Positions 1 to 6,022 are shown, counted from the first letter of the stretch. The stretch is 6,109 bases of DNA from Rhodoferax sp. (GCA_021731215.1 JAKFXU010000051.1:1-6109), one strand, 5' to 3'. The notes: generated from the letters alone by a model not told the origin. Made by a program: numbers and translations.

Positions 1-978
1 GAAGAAGGCCGCCACCTGTGGGCGATGGTCTACCTGCTGCACAAATACTTCGGCCGCGACGGGCGCGAGGAAGGCGAGGCGCTGTTGCAGCGGCGCAGCG
101 GCCAGCAGGACAACCCGCGCATCCTGCAGGCCTTCAATGAAGAAACGCCCGACTGGCTGAGCTTCTTCATGTTCACCTACTTCACCGACCGCGACGGCAA
201 GTTCCAGTTGTGCGCGCTGGCCGAGAGCAGCTTCGACCCGCTGGCGCGCACCACCAAGTTCATGCTGACCGAAGAAGCGCACCACATGTTCGTCGGCGAA
301 TCCGGCGTCTCGCGCATCATCGCGCGCACCTGCGCGGCCATGAACGAACTCAAAACCGACGACCCGGCTAAGCTGCGCGCGGCCGGCGTGATCGACCTGC
401 CCACGCTGCAGCGCTACCTCAATTTCCACTTCAGCGTGACGATCGACCTGTTCGGTTCCGACGAGTCGAGCAACGCCGCCACCTTCTACAGCACCGGCCT
501 GAAAGGCCGCTATGAGGAAGGCAAACGCCTGGACGACCACATCCTCAAGGGCAGCCGCTACCAGGTGCTGGCGGTGCAGGGCGAGCAACTGATCGAGCGC
601 GAAGTGCCGATGCTCAACGCCCTCAACGAAGTGCTGCGCGACGACTACATTTTGGATTCGATCGGCGGCGTCGAGCGCTGGAACCGGGTCATCGACAAGG
701 CCGGCATCCCGTTCAAATTGAAGGTGCCGCACAAGGCCTTTCACCGCAACATCGGCGCGCTGGCCGGTGTCAGGGTGTCGCCCGACGGGCGCGTGCTCAG
801 CGCCGCCGAGTGGAACGCCCACGTGGACCAGTGGCTGCCGTCGGCCAGCGACCGCGCCTTTGTCGCCGGCCTGATGGGGCGGGTGGTCGAGCCCGGCAAG
901 TTTGCCAACTGGATCGCGCCGCCGCTGCTGGGCATCAACCGCCAGCCGGCCGACTTCGAGTACGTGCGATTCAACTGA
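1..978 (+). CDS. boxB: Benzoyl-CoA 2,3-epoxidase subunit B (BoxB), 5'-truncated by the window
   Basis: Di-iron oxygenase component that epoxidises benzoyl-CoA to 2,3-epoxybenzoyl-CoA in the cytoplasmic box pathway of aerobic benzoate degradation. The frame is open from base 1, so the Met at base 25 is internal and the true start lies outside. The 325 residues visible are about two thirds of the family's usual length of about 475. Carboxylate-bridged di-iron ligands are visible: window residues 1-5 read EEGRH (an ExxH pair), Asp63 lies in FTDRDG, and residues 91-95 read EEAHH (a second ExxH pair). From memory these match E150/H153, D211 and E240/H243 of the Azoarcus evansii enzyme, an offset of 148. 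The C-terminus (FEYVRFN) looks complete. boxA follows on the same strand after 354 bases, the normal partner in the normal order. Identification is very secure from sequence similarity and context. Confidence 0.97.
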   Translation, partial: EEGRHLWAMVYLLHKYFGRDGREEGEALLQRRSGQQDNPRILQAFNEETPDWLSFFMFTYFTDRDGKFQLCALAESSFDPLARTTKFMLTEEAHHMFVGESGVSRIIARTCAAMNELKTDDPAKLRAAGVIDLPTLQRYLNFHFSVTIDLFGSDESSNAATFYSTGLKGRYEEGKRLDDHILKGSRYQVLAVQGEQLIEREVPMLNALNEVLRDDYILDSIGGVERWNRVIDKAGIPFKLKVPHKAFHRNIGALAGVRVSPDGRVLSAAEWNAHVDQWLPSASDRAFVAGLMGRVVEPGKFANWIAPPLLGINRQPADFEYVRFN

Positions 979-1020
979 TGGTTTGGTTTGTGGCATGCAT
1001 GCCTAGGTCGCTGCTGAGCT

Positions 1021-1130
1021 CGCAGGGAGAGTGGGGTACATACCGCCGCTCATGTCCCCCGCCCTGAGGCCTGAGCCTCAGGGCTCCTCCTTGACTTCGC
1101 TATGGCACGTACCCCACTCCCCCTGCTGCG
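1021..1130. repeat. REP/MITE-like palindromic element 1
   Basis: Terminal arms at 1021-1039 (cgcagggagagtggggtac) and 1109-1130 are inverted repeats of each other apart from a 3-base insertion and one mismatch. The centre is a perfect hairpin: a 10-bp stem at 1061-1070/1075-1084 (gccctgaggc) with a ctga loop. It lies between boxB and boxA and has no coding sense. Its core (1054-1064 and 1081-1095) recurs inverted in element 2. This looks like a dispersed intergenic element of the REP/BIME or small MITE kind. No flanking target duplication was recognised. Copies elsewhere in the genome cannot be seen from here. Confidence 0.75.
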
Positions 1131-1168
1131 AACGGTATGGTTTGCGGGCGAGCAAGCATGGTGCGCAA

Positions 1169-1262
1169 GATCAGGTGGCTGGGGTGTACTGCGCAGTGAG
1201 GTCAAGGAGGAGCCCGAAGGGCGGGGGACACGAACGAAGCAGTGCACCCCAGCCGCCTGATC
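1169..1262. repeat. REP/MITE-like palindromic element 2, inverted relative to element 1
   Basis: Arms of 24 bases at 1169-1192 and 1239-1262 form an inverted repeat with 22 of 24 matches (gatcaggtggctggggtg... against its complement). The centre has a short gccc-gaa-gggc hairpin at 1212-1222. The inner sequence 1201-1215 is the exact reverse complement of 1081-1095, and 1219-1229 is the exact reverse complement of 1054-1064. It is therefore a diverged, oppositely oriented copy of the same element family as element 1, 38 bases away. The central hairpin is shorter than in element 1 (3-base centre instead of 16 bases). Confidence 0.75.
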
Positions 1263-1320
1263 CAGAGTTAACGCATCCCCTACAAACGACGCAAAAATAC
1301 GCAGGCTATCCAAAAAACAA

Positions 1321-1325
1321 AGAGG
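1321..1325 (+). promoter_or_regulatory. Shine-Dalgarno for boxA that decides the start
   Basis: AGAGG lies 7 bases before the ATG at 1333 but only 1 base before the ATG at 1327. The second ATG is therefore the likely start. The leader from 1263 to 1320 shows no promoter that I could support. Confidence 0.7.
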
Positions 1326-1332
1326 CATGATC

Positions 1333-2604
1333 ATGACAGAAGCCGTCATCAAGCAACATCTGATCGACCCCGAGATCTGCATCCGCTGCAACACCTGCGA
1401 GTCCGTCTGCCCGCAGCACGCCATCAGCCATGACTCGCGCAATTACGTCGTCGATGCCGACAAGTGCGCGTTGTGCCTGGCCTGCATCGCGCCCTGCCCG
1501 ACCGGCGCCATCGACAACTGGCGCACCATGCTGCGCGCCGCGGCCTACAGCGTGAGCGCCCAATTGGCTTGGGACGAACTGCCGTCCGCCCTGACGCCCG
1601 AGCAGTTGGCAGAACAGGGTGTGGCAGCCCAAACGCCGTCGGCAGCGATGCCGCCAGCACCTGTGTTGCCCGCCTTCGGCAGCGTCGGCACCGCCTCTTC
1701 TGGCGCCCAGTACGGCGCCACCCTGCCGCCCTGGTCGGCGGCCCATGCCTACACCCATCTGTACGGCCCGAAGGCGGTTGAAAAATTCATCACCGCCAGC
1801 GTGGCCGGCAACGTGCGCGTCACGGCGGTCGGGCGCGACTACGACACGCACCACATCGTGCTCGACTTCGGCGCGCTGCCGTTCCCGGTGCTCGAAGGCC
1901 AGTCGATCGGCATCCTGCCGCCCGGCAAAGACAGTCACGGCCGGCCGCACCATGCGCGCCAGTACTCGGTCGCCAGCCCGCGCAACGGCGAGCGGCCCGG
2001 CTACAACAACCTGTCGCTCACGGTCAAGCGCGTGCTGCAGGACCACCAGGGCAAGCCGGTGCGCGGCGTCGGCTCCAACTACCTGTGCGACCTGCAGGTG
2101 GGCCAGCAGGTGCAGGTGATCGGCCCGTTTGGCGCGAGCTTCCTGATGCCCAACCACCCGCGCTCCCACATCGTGATGATCTGCACCGGCACCGGCAGCG
2201 CGCCGATGCGGGCCATGACCGAGTGGCGGCGCCGGCTACGAGCCTCGGCCAAGTTCGAGGGCGGCCAACTGATGCTGTTTTTCGGCGCGCGCAGCCAGGA
2301 GGAGTTGCCCTACTTCGGGCCGCTGCAAAAGCTGCCCCGGGACTTCATCGACATCAACTTCGCCTTCTCGCGCACCCCGGGGCAGGCCAAGCGCTACGTG
2401 CAGGACCTGATGCGCGAGCGCGCCGCCGACCTCGGCGCCCTGCTGCAGGACCCCAACAGCTACTTCTATGTCTGCGGCCTCAAGAGCATGGAACAGGGCG
2501 TGCTGCTGGCGCTGCGCGACGTGGCGCAGCAGGCCGGGCTGAACTGGGACGACGTGGGCGCGGCACTGCAGCGGCAAGGCCGGCTGCACCTGGAGACCTA
2601 CTGA
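1333..2604 (+). CDS. boxA: Benzoyl-CoA 2,3-epoxidase subunit A (BoxA), NADPH-dependent reductase
   Basis: Reductase partner of BoxB, passing electrons from NADPH through FAD and two [4Fe-4S] clusters to the di-iron site. It has 423 residues from the ATG at 1333; an ATG at 1327 would add two residues but sits too close to the Shine-Dalgarno. Residues 16-26 ([11 protein letters not shown]) and 45-55 ([11 protein letters not shown]) are two CxxCxxCxxxC ferredoxin motifs, both followed by Pro. An Ala/Pro-rich linker follows (about 75-120). The ferredoxin-NADP reductase-like part has RQYS at 209-212 (FAD binding), TGTGSAP at 285-291 (NADP pyrophosphate loop), CGLK at 381-384 and the typical end LHLETY. 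The length is normal for the family and no defect is seen. The last 7 bases overlap the stop end of darG on the other strand. No terminator hairpin is seen after the stop. Confidence 0.97.
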   Translation: MTEAVIKQHLIDPEICIRCNTCESVCPQHAISHDSRNYVVDADKCALCLACIAPCPTGAIDNWRTMLRAAAYSVSAQLAWDELPSALTPEQLAEQGVAAQTPSAAMPPAPVLPAFGSVGTASSGAQYGATLPPWSAAHAYTHLYGPKAVEKFITASVAGNVRVTAVGRDYDTHHIVLDFGALPFPVLEGQSIGILPPGKDSHGRPHHARQYSVASPRNGERPGYNNLSLTVKRVLQDHQGKPVRGVGSNYLCDLQVGQQVQVIGPFGASFLMPNHPRSHIVMICTGTGSAPMRAMTEWRRRLRASAKFEGGQLMLFFGARSQEELPYFGPLQKLPRDFIDINFAFSRTPGQAKRYVQDLMRERAADLGALLQDPNSYFYVCGLKSMEQGVLLALRDVAQQAGLNWDDVGAALQRQGRLHLETY

Positions 2605-3650
2605 GCGATTGGTGCGATCCACCCCTGAGCGGTCAGCACATTCACAGCGATTCCAATTTGGCGTGGCGTGAACTGCCTTTTGCGCGCATTCCAAGTATAG
2701 GTGCGGGCCACAACATCATCGATGTCTGCCACTGAATCGTCATGCTTGGCGATCCAGTGCACCGTAGCCAGCAGTTCCAAGCCAAAGGGGGTCTCGAAGC
2801 CTTCCACCAGCTCCCCAACCCTGTCAAAACGGGCACGGGTATCGGAATTGGCCACCAGGAAGGCGTTGGCATCATCAATTGCACCGGGCACAAGAGACAG
2901 CGGCTTATCAGGTGCATCGCCACCGTCGGCGTAACCCGCCACAAAATGGCCCTCAATCGCCTTCAGCACATGACGCAGGTTTTCGGCATAAGGGCCATAA
3001 GCTGCCTGCACGTACTTCAACCGCAACGGCTCACCAGCCTCTTGCATGAAGTACATCAGCTTGTGTACCTCCAGCAAGGTGATGGCCGGGTCGAGCAAGC
3101 CGCGCACATAGCGGTTCATTAACTCCACCAATGCTGCCCGCCCTGGTGTCATCACTGGCACATTCGTGCTGCGATTCATTTTTTCGGACGCAGACGCGCC
3201 CATGGGCTCATAAAGTCTGACGCGAACATGGGGCAAGGCTGCCAATGCAGACTCGATGCGTGGTCGCACATCAGACCAGTCCAGCCCACCTAGCCCGCTG
3301 CCCAGCGGCGGAATGGCGATTGAAGCTATGCCTTTTTCCTGAATGACTGACACCAAGGCAGACAGCCCTGCTTCAATATCCTCAATGCGACTCTTACCCT
3401 TCCAGTGGCGCTTGGTTGGGAAATTGATGATATAGCGTGGCTGCGTCAGTTGCCCGGTATCAAAAACGAACATCCGCCCAGGTTGCACCTCTTGGCGCTG
3501 GCAGGCTGCCTCATAGGCCTTGAAGTTTTCAGGCCAGGCGTTCTTGAACTGCAGGGCAATTCCGCGCCCCATGATGCCAACACAATTGACTGTGTTGATG
3601 ATGGCCTCTGACTCATCCTTCAGGATGTCGCCTGTGGTTAATTCAATCAT
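2598..3650 (-). CDS. darG: DarG antitoxin: macrodomain DNA ADP-ribosylglycohydrolase with DarT-binding C-terminal domain
   Basis: Antitoxin of the DarTG system. In characterised members the N-terminal macrodomain removes ADP-ribose from DNA and the C-terminal domain binds and blocks DarT. Seen here: 350 residues. The macrodomain (about 1-155) has [12 protein letters not shown] at 19-30 with the conserved Asn22, [12 protein letters not shown] at 76-87 with Lys80 (the catalytic lysine position recalled from Thermus aquaticus DarG) and [12 protein letters not shown] at 114-125. Residues from about 165 to 350 look like a full C-terminal domain ([24 protein letters not shown] region), so both halves seem intact. 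The start is supported by AGAGG at 3658-3662, 7 bases upstream. It is 13 bases downstream of darT, in the usual toxin-antitoxin order. The gene converges with boxA and overlaps its 3' end. GC is visibly lower than in the box genes, suggesting transfer. Confidence 0.95.
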   Translation of the reverse strand: MIELTTGDILKDESEAIINTVNCVGIMGRGIALQFKNAWPENFKAYEAACQRQEVQPGRMFVFDTGQLTQPRYIINFPTKRHWKGKSRIEDIEAGLSALVSVIQEKGIASIAIPPLGSGLGGLDWSDVRPRIESALAALPHVRVRLYEPMGASASEKMNRSTNVPVMTPGRAALVELMNRYVRGLLDPAITLLEVHKLMYFMQEAGEPLRLKYVQAAYGPYAENLRHVLKAIEGHFVAGYADGGDAPDKPLSLVPGAIDDANAFLVANSDTRARFDRVGELVEGFETPFGLELLATVHWIAKHDDSVADIDDVVARTYTWNARKRQFTPRQIGIAVNVLTAQGWIAPIAQ

Positions 3651-3657
3651 TTCTGAA

Positions 3658-3662
3658 CCTCT
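3658..3662 (-). promoter_or_regulatory. Shine-Dalgarno of darG in the darT-darG gap
   Basis: On the minus strand AGAGG stands 7 bases before the ATG of darG and just after the darT stop codon (3664-3666). The antitoxin thus has its own strong ribosome site, whereas the toxin has none that is obvious. Confidence 0.7.
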
Positions 3663-3663
3663 T

Positions 3664-4308
3664 TCAGTAGTACCAGTCGGGCAGCACTTCTACCGCTGGT
3701 CTATGCCCTTGTGCAGGCAGAACATTCGTCACTTGGGGGTACACCAGCCGGGAATGCACCCCGATGCGCTCTACCAAGTGCCAAGGAAAACTATTTTCAA
3801 GCAGAAACTCGGCCTGCTTGCCATCTTTGCATTGCTGCCATTGGCGTGCCTGCACCGAATCCCAGTCAACCTCACCAAGCCGAGAAAGGTCTGCCCTATC
3901 CTCAAAATATCTGGCTCCTGCATTGGACAGCGTAAAAGCCCAACGACGGCCCTGAGCGTTAGCCCAGGCCACCGTCGCGCTCAAGTCCGCTTCCAAGTGA
4001 ACAATTTGTCCCTGCCCGCCGCGATAAGTCAGTTCTTGACTTTGCCTGTAAATCAAATACAGCATGACCGACCGTGAGCAAAAATAGAAAGGTACACACT
4101 CGCCCACGTGCAGACCAGGCTGACTCGTCAGGGTCAGCTCTTTGAGTCTGCGCTGTTTAATGTGGTTCATGCCAATCACCGTGCCAGGCATTGCCTGCTG
4201 CAACAAGGCCGCATCCGACAATAGCCCACCACTGGCAACAATGGAAGCCAGCCGATCCACATGGCAGATGTGGTAAATCTTGGGTTGTGCTGGCAAGGCC
4301 ATGGTCAC
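3664..4308 (-). CDS. darT: DarT toxin: DNA ADP-ribosyltransferase (DUF4433 family)
   Basis: Toxin that uses NAD+ to ADP-ribosylate DNA (thymidine in single-stranded DNA for the DarT2 class), blocking replication. It also acts as an anti-phage system in known cases. 214 residues from a GTG start, close to the usual length of about 210. Motifs counted from the GTG: YHICHVDRL at 12-20, HIKQRR at 49-54 (NAD-binding arginine region), VPFYFCSRSVMLY at 72-84, YRGGQGQIVHLEADL at 95-109, and AEFLLENSFPW at 166-176 with Glu167 at the catalytic glutamate position. All key motifs are present, so the toxin should be active. GTG at 4308 and ATG at 4302 are both possible starts; neither has a good Shine-Dalgarno. 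The GTG overlaps the TGA of the upstream Res stub (GTGA), which suggests coupled translation. darG follows after 13 bases. Confidence 0.95.
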   Translation of the reverse strand: MTMALPAQPKIYHICHVDRLASIVASGGLLSDAALLQQAMPGTVIGMNHIKQRRLKELTLTSQPGLHVGECVPFYFCSRSVMLYLIYRQSQELTYRGGQGQIVHLEADLSATVAWANAQGRRWAFTLSNAGARYFEDRADLSRLGEVDWDSVQARQWQQCKDGKQAEFLLENSFPWHLVERIGVHSRLVYPQVTNVLPAQGHRPAVEVLPDWYY

Positions 4309-4412
4309 AAACCCACTTCGGTACGGCAGACCTCCTGACCACGGAACAAATCACAGACCCCCTCGATGGCCTGCAGTTGGTAGTCAAGGTTAGGCTCAAA
4401 GTGAAGTTTCAT
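4305..4412 (-). pseudogene. N-terminal stub of a type III restriction enzyme Res subunit (35 codons)
   Basis: A short frame starting at the ATG at 4412 reads MKLHFEPNLDYQLQAIEGVC then DLFRGQEVCRTE and ends VGL-stop. To my recollection this is the conserved beginning of type III restriction-modification Res proteins (helicase/endonuclease, about 900-1000 residues). The match appears to stop after CRTE, where family members continue with the rest of the ATPase domain. No Walker motif or other Res sequence is seen elsewhere in the window. I infer that a res gene was cut and darT joined to its start. The TGA (4305-4307) overlaps the GTG of darT by 4 bases, so the stub may serve as a translated leader for the toxin. 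It could instead be a real small peptide gene. The frame is clear; the Res assignment rests on memory of the family. Confidence 0.7.
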
Positions 4413-4422
4413 ATCTCAGTCA

Positions 4423-4450
4423 TTTCTAAAGAGACCTTCTGAAAAGTCAA
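4423..4450 (-). promoter_or_regulatory. Candidate promoter for the stub-darT-darG unit
   Basis: On the minus strand TTGACT (4445-4450; 5 of 6 to the -35 consensus) is followed after 16 bases by TAGAAA (4423-4428; 4 of 6 to TATAAT). It lies at the end of a conspicuously AT-rich tract of about 70 bases that has no gene. The transcript would begin only a few bases before the ATG at 4412, so a nearly leaderless message or a different promoter in the same tract is possible. Confidence 0.3.
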
Positions 4451-4514
4451 ATAAAAAATATAAATCAACAACTTACGCATTTCTTGATTGCTAAAGCAGG
4501 CCTAAATTTCATCT

Positions 4515-4877
4515 TTAGCTTTGAGGCTCTGACGGGGGTGCGCCCCACCGACACACGGCTGTTGATTTCGGACCTGTGCGGTGAATCAAGCCTTCAAGAC
4601 GCATGGCCTGAAGCTGATTGCAAATTTTGTGAGATTTTTGCGCCGGGTCGAGAACATCTGCCAATTTAGCCAATAGCAGTGAATCCAAGTCTTTGCGCGT
4701 GGCCTGTCCGTACTTTTTTAGATAGTCAGTGACCAACTTGCGGTAATAGCAGCCGTGGCACCACATGCCACCCAGGGAGCAATGCGGGCACACCAGAGTG
4801 CGATAAATATCGCGGTCATTGGCCACGGCGTGCAAATGTTGCTCAAGGGTGGTGATGCTCGCTAGAATTTTGTTCAT
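4515..4877 (-). CDS. Hypothetical small protein with Cys4 zinc-site motif and winged-helix-like C-terminal part
   Basis: 120 residues. Residues 30-43 hold C-x2-C-x6-C-x2-C (CPHCSLGGMWCHGC), a likely structural zinc site. Residues about 45-105 (YYRKLVTDYLKKYGQATRKD, a KLADVLDPAQK segment, then NQLQAMRLEGLIHRTG) look like a winged helix-turn-helix. I recall similar tails on AlbA_2-type ATP-binding proteins linked to restriction loci, but I cannot name the family with certainty. If so, this is either a detached C-terminal module or a free-standing homologue. The ATG at 4877 has no good Shine-Dalgarno, and an in-frame stop lies at 4887-4889. The ATG overlaps the TGA of another open frame (ATGA), hinting at coupling to a lost upstream gene. 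It sits upstream of the Res stub and darT on the same strand. The last residues (GAPPSEPQS) look degenerate. Function unknown. Confidence 0.6.
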   Translation of the reverse strand: MNKILASITTLEQHLHAVANDRDIYRTLVCPHCSLGGMWCHGCYYRKLVTDYLKKYGQATRKDLDSLLLAKLADVLDPAQKSHKICNQLQAMRLEGLIHRTGPKSTAVCRWGAPPSEPQS

Positions 4878-5014
4878 AGGCTGGTTTCATTTGTTCCGTT
4901 TTTGTCTTGGTAACCTGAAACAATAACAAAGGGGTACTGGCCTATCTTGTTGGTGCCGTGTCTCGCACTACAACTGGCGCCGTTCTCACCAACGCCCTCA
5001 AGAAAACCGGGATG
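4874..5014 (-). other. Open segment ending in ATGA overlap with the Cys4 gene; possible 3' remnant of a lost gene
   Basis: On the minus strand 46 sense codons run without a start codon and end in a TGA whose bases overlap the ATG at 4877. The last part reads KIGQYPFVIVSGYQDKNGTN followed by ETSL, which has protein-like composition. A frame this long can occur by chance, so the claim rests mainly on the ATGA junction. The stretch also holds a 7-bp inverted repeat, gttggtg at 4949-4955 and caccaac at 4987-4993. I do not recognise the protein. The rest of the gap to 5074 shows nothing I can name. Confidence 0.25.
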
Positions 5015-5074
5015 TCAGGGGGGCGTCTCCCTTGGACTTCGACGGACGTAACACTCCAACCTCCGGCTACCCGA

Positions 5075-5401
5075 TTAGGTTTCTCGGATCGACTGAAGTA
5101 GCGCTGCAAGTGCTACACGTGTAGATAGCTTGCTCGCCAACAGCAACGTGACTAACTTGTGGTCGATTTCATCGAGTTGCGTAAATGCGAGATTATCTCG
5201 ACGACACCAACCCTGCGGCAGGTTGAGCTTCGTCTCAATTGCATTCAGGGTCGCATCGTCGGGAACTGATTCGGCGTTCGCATACCTAGATAGTTGATTT
5301 GAATTTAAAACGCCTTTCAGTTGGGCCGCAAGTCCGTTGTGAGTTCCGCTACTGTGGCGAAGAAAGTTGATATTCCTTGACAGTTCAGTGAATACGGCCA
5401 T
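5075..5401 (-). CDS. XRE/Cro-like helix-turn-helix protein
   Basis: Small probable DNA-binding regulator of 108 residues. The start at 5401 is chosen because AGGAG stands 7 bases upstream; a longer frame back to 5455 has no such site and would run into the lipoprotein gene. Residues about 22-44 fit a helix-turn-helix (NGLAAQLKG, then SNQLSRYANAE as recognition helix), followed by VPDDATLNAIETKLNLPQGW, the typical XRE continuation in which a small domain ends with LPxGW. Residues 71-108 are probably helical and of unknown role. The Shine-Dalgarno overlaps the TAG of the lipoprotein gene, so the two are likely one coupled transcript. The regulator may act on its own operon through the inverted repeat upstream, but this is inference. 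Target and ligand are unknown. Confidence 0.75.
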   Translation of the reverse strand: MAVFTELSRNINFLRHSSGTHNGLAAQLKGVLNSNQLSRYANAESVPDDATLNAIETKLNLPQGWCRRDNLAFTQLDEIDHKLVTLLLASKLSTRVALAALLQSIRET

Positions 5402-5408
5402 ATTTTTA

Positions 5409-5413
5409 CTCCT
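5409..5413 (-). promoter_or_regulatory. Shine-Dalgarno of the XRE gene, overlapping the lipoprotein stop
   Basis: AGGAG on the minus strand, 7 bases before the ATG at 5401. The preceding T makes TAG, the stop of the lipoprotein gene (5412-5414), so stop and ribosome site share bases (TAGGAG). This settles the start at 5401 rather than 5455. Confidence 0.75.
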
Positions 5414-5594
5414 ATCGCGTTGGGCGAACACATTCCATCGAATTGCCGATAGCATTCCCCTGGCTGCGTAGCTGCTCTTTCGTCTTCAGGCACGCGCTGT
5501 ACACGCAGTTTGGATCTGCGTCGCAGTCCTCAGCAGAAGGCATGCAACCTGCTAAGAGGACGAGGGATGCAACGGTGATAAGTAAATACGTCAT
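5412..5594 (-). CDS. Small putative lipoprotein with four additional cysteines
   Basis: 60 residues. Residues 1-16 are a hydrophobic signal (MTYLLITVASLVLLAG) followed by Cys17 in a good lipobox, LLAGC, so signal peptidase II cleavage and lipid anchoring are expected. The n-region lacks a basic residue, which is atypical. The mature part is only 44 residues and has four further cysteines (24, 30, 35, 55), enough for two disulfides in the periplasm or outside the cell. A weak Shine-Dalgarno (TTAGG, 5600-5604) lies 5 bases before the ATG. It is the first gene of a two-gene unit with the XRE regulator, 10 bases apart. No family recognised. Immunity, surface-exclusion or stress lipoproteins of this size exist, but nothing here selects between them. 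Confidence 0.6.
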   Translation of the reverse strand: MTYLLITVASLVLLAGCMPSAEDCDADPNCVYSACLKTKEQLRSQGNAIGNSMECVRPTR

Positions 5595-5612
5595 AGCAAC
5601 CTAATGAATAGC

Positions 5613-5672
5613 GTTTATCTGCCGCGCTGCGATGCTGATAGAAACCAAGAGCGCCTCGCGCGGAAGATAAAC
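5613..5672. repeat. Interrupted 15-base inverted repeat upstream of the lipoprotein-XRE unit
   Basis: Arms gtttatctgccgcgc (5613-5627) and gcgcggaagataaac (5658-5672) are complementary at 14 of 15 positions and separated by 30 bases. The pair begins 19 bases upstream of the lipoprotein start. It could be a two-site operator for the XRE regulator or a leader hairpin in the transcript. No T-run follows, so it is not a typical terminator. Confidence 0.6.
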
Positions 5673-5714
5673 CTTGTTGGACTGAACCGCCTGCTCAGGC
5701 AGTCACGATAGGGG

Positions 5715-5731
5715 GATTGAAAGCTTCAATC
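5715..5731. repeat. Short perfect hairpin
   Basis: gattgaa-agc-ttcaatc: a 7-bp stem with a 3-base loop. It lies about 120 bases upstream of the lipoprotein start. No T-run adjoins it. It could be a protein-binding palindrome or chance. Confidence 0.35.
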
Positions 5732-6022
5732 TGCCCGCTTGATCGGATTATGGCCCGGCTTGAACCTGCACCAGCCTGCAATCGAGGCTGCGATATTGCA
5801 AAACGGCCTCAATCTTGAACTCAGGTGCCCATTTGTGGCGCCCCGCGCAGGCTGTAACAACGTCGAGCACAGCACCAGTGCCGCCACGTAGCCGGGCCAT
5901 GCGCATCAACAATCATCCGAAATCGTGGTGCTTGCGGTGGTTCCAGACACTCGAAAACCGGACTACTGGCGCAATCGTCGAAATGATCCCAGATTGTCCA
6001 TTGGGGTTTGGAGGGTAGGTGG

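Larger units (their letters stand above)
5595..6022. other. About 430 bases without a convincing gene
   Basis: Both strands were read. Short open frames exist on both strands near 5815-6020 but have no credible ribosome site, no recognisable domain and overlap each other antisense. The stretch holds the 15-base inverted repeat (5613-5672), a small palindrome gcctg-ct-caggc (5689-5700) and a hairpin at 5715-5731. The rest (about 5740-6008) may be decayed coding or mobile DNA, but I recognise no transposase or integrase piece. Confidence 0.5.

Noticed and set aside
1031..1442. Open frames on both strands between boxB and boxA
   Set aside because: They are made of the two inverted repeat elements and their flanks, with no ribosome site and no protein-like sequence.
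1306..2169. 287-codon open frame on the minus strand
   Set aside because: It lies antisense to boxA and has the Ala/Arg/Val-rich, low-complexity look of a mirror frame in high-GC DNA. boxA is certain on the other strand.
2605..2660. Possible terminator after boxA
   Set aside because: No GC-rich hairpin followed by a T-run on either strand; the bases are coding for darG.
2085..2735. 216-codon plus-strand frame across the end of boxA
   Set aside because: Arg/Ala/Pro-rich shadow of boxA in another frame, running over the boxA-darG junction without any domain or ribosome site.
4385..4396. gttaggc, resembling an integron attC core
   Set aside because: It lies inside the Res stub and no partner core, paired arms or integrase is present.
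4157..4399. 80-codon minus-strand frame overlapping the start of darT
   Set aside because: Out of frame with both darT and the Res stub, with no recognisable motif. The two other frames explain the region.
5402..5455. N-terminal extension of the XRE protein to an ATG at 5455
   Set aside because: The extension overlaps the lipoprotein gene, has no Shine-Dalgarno, and a strong one exists for the ATG at 5401.
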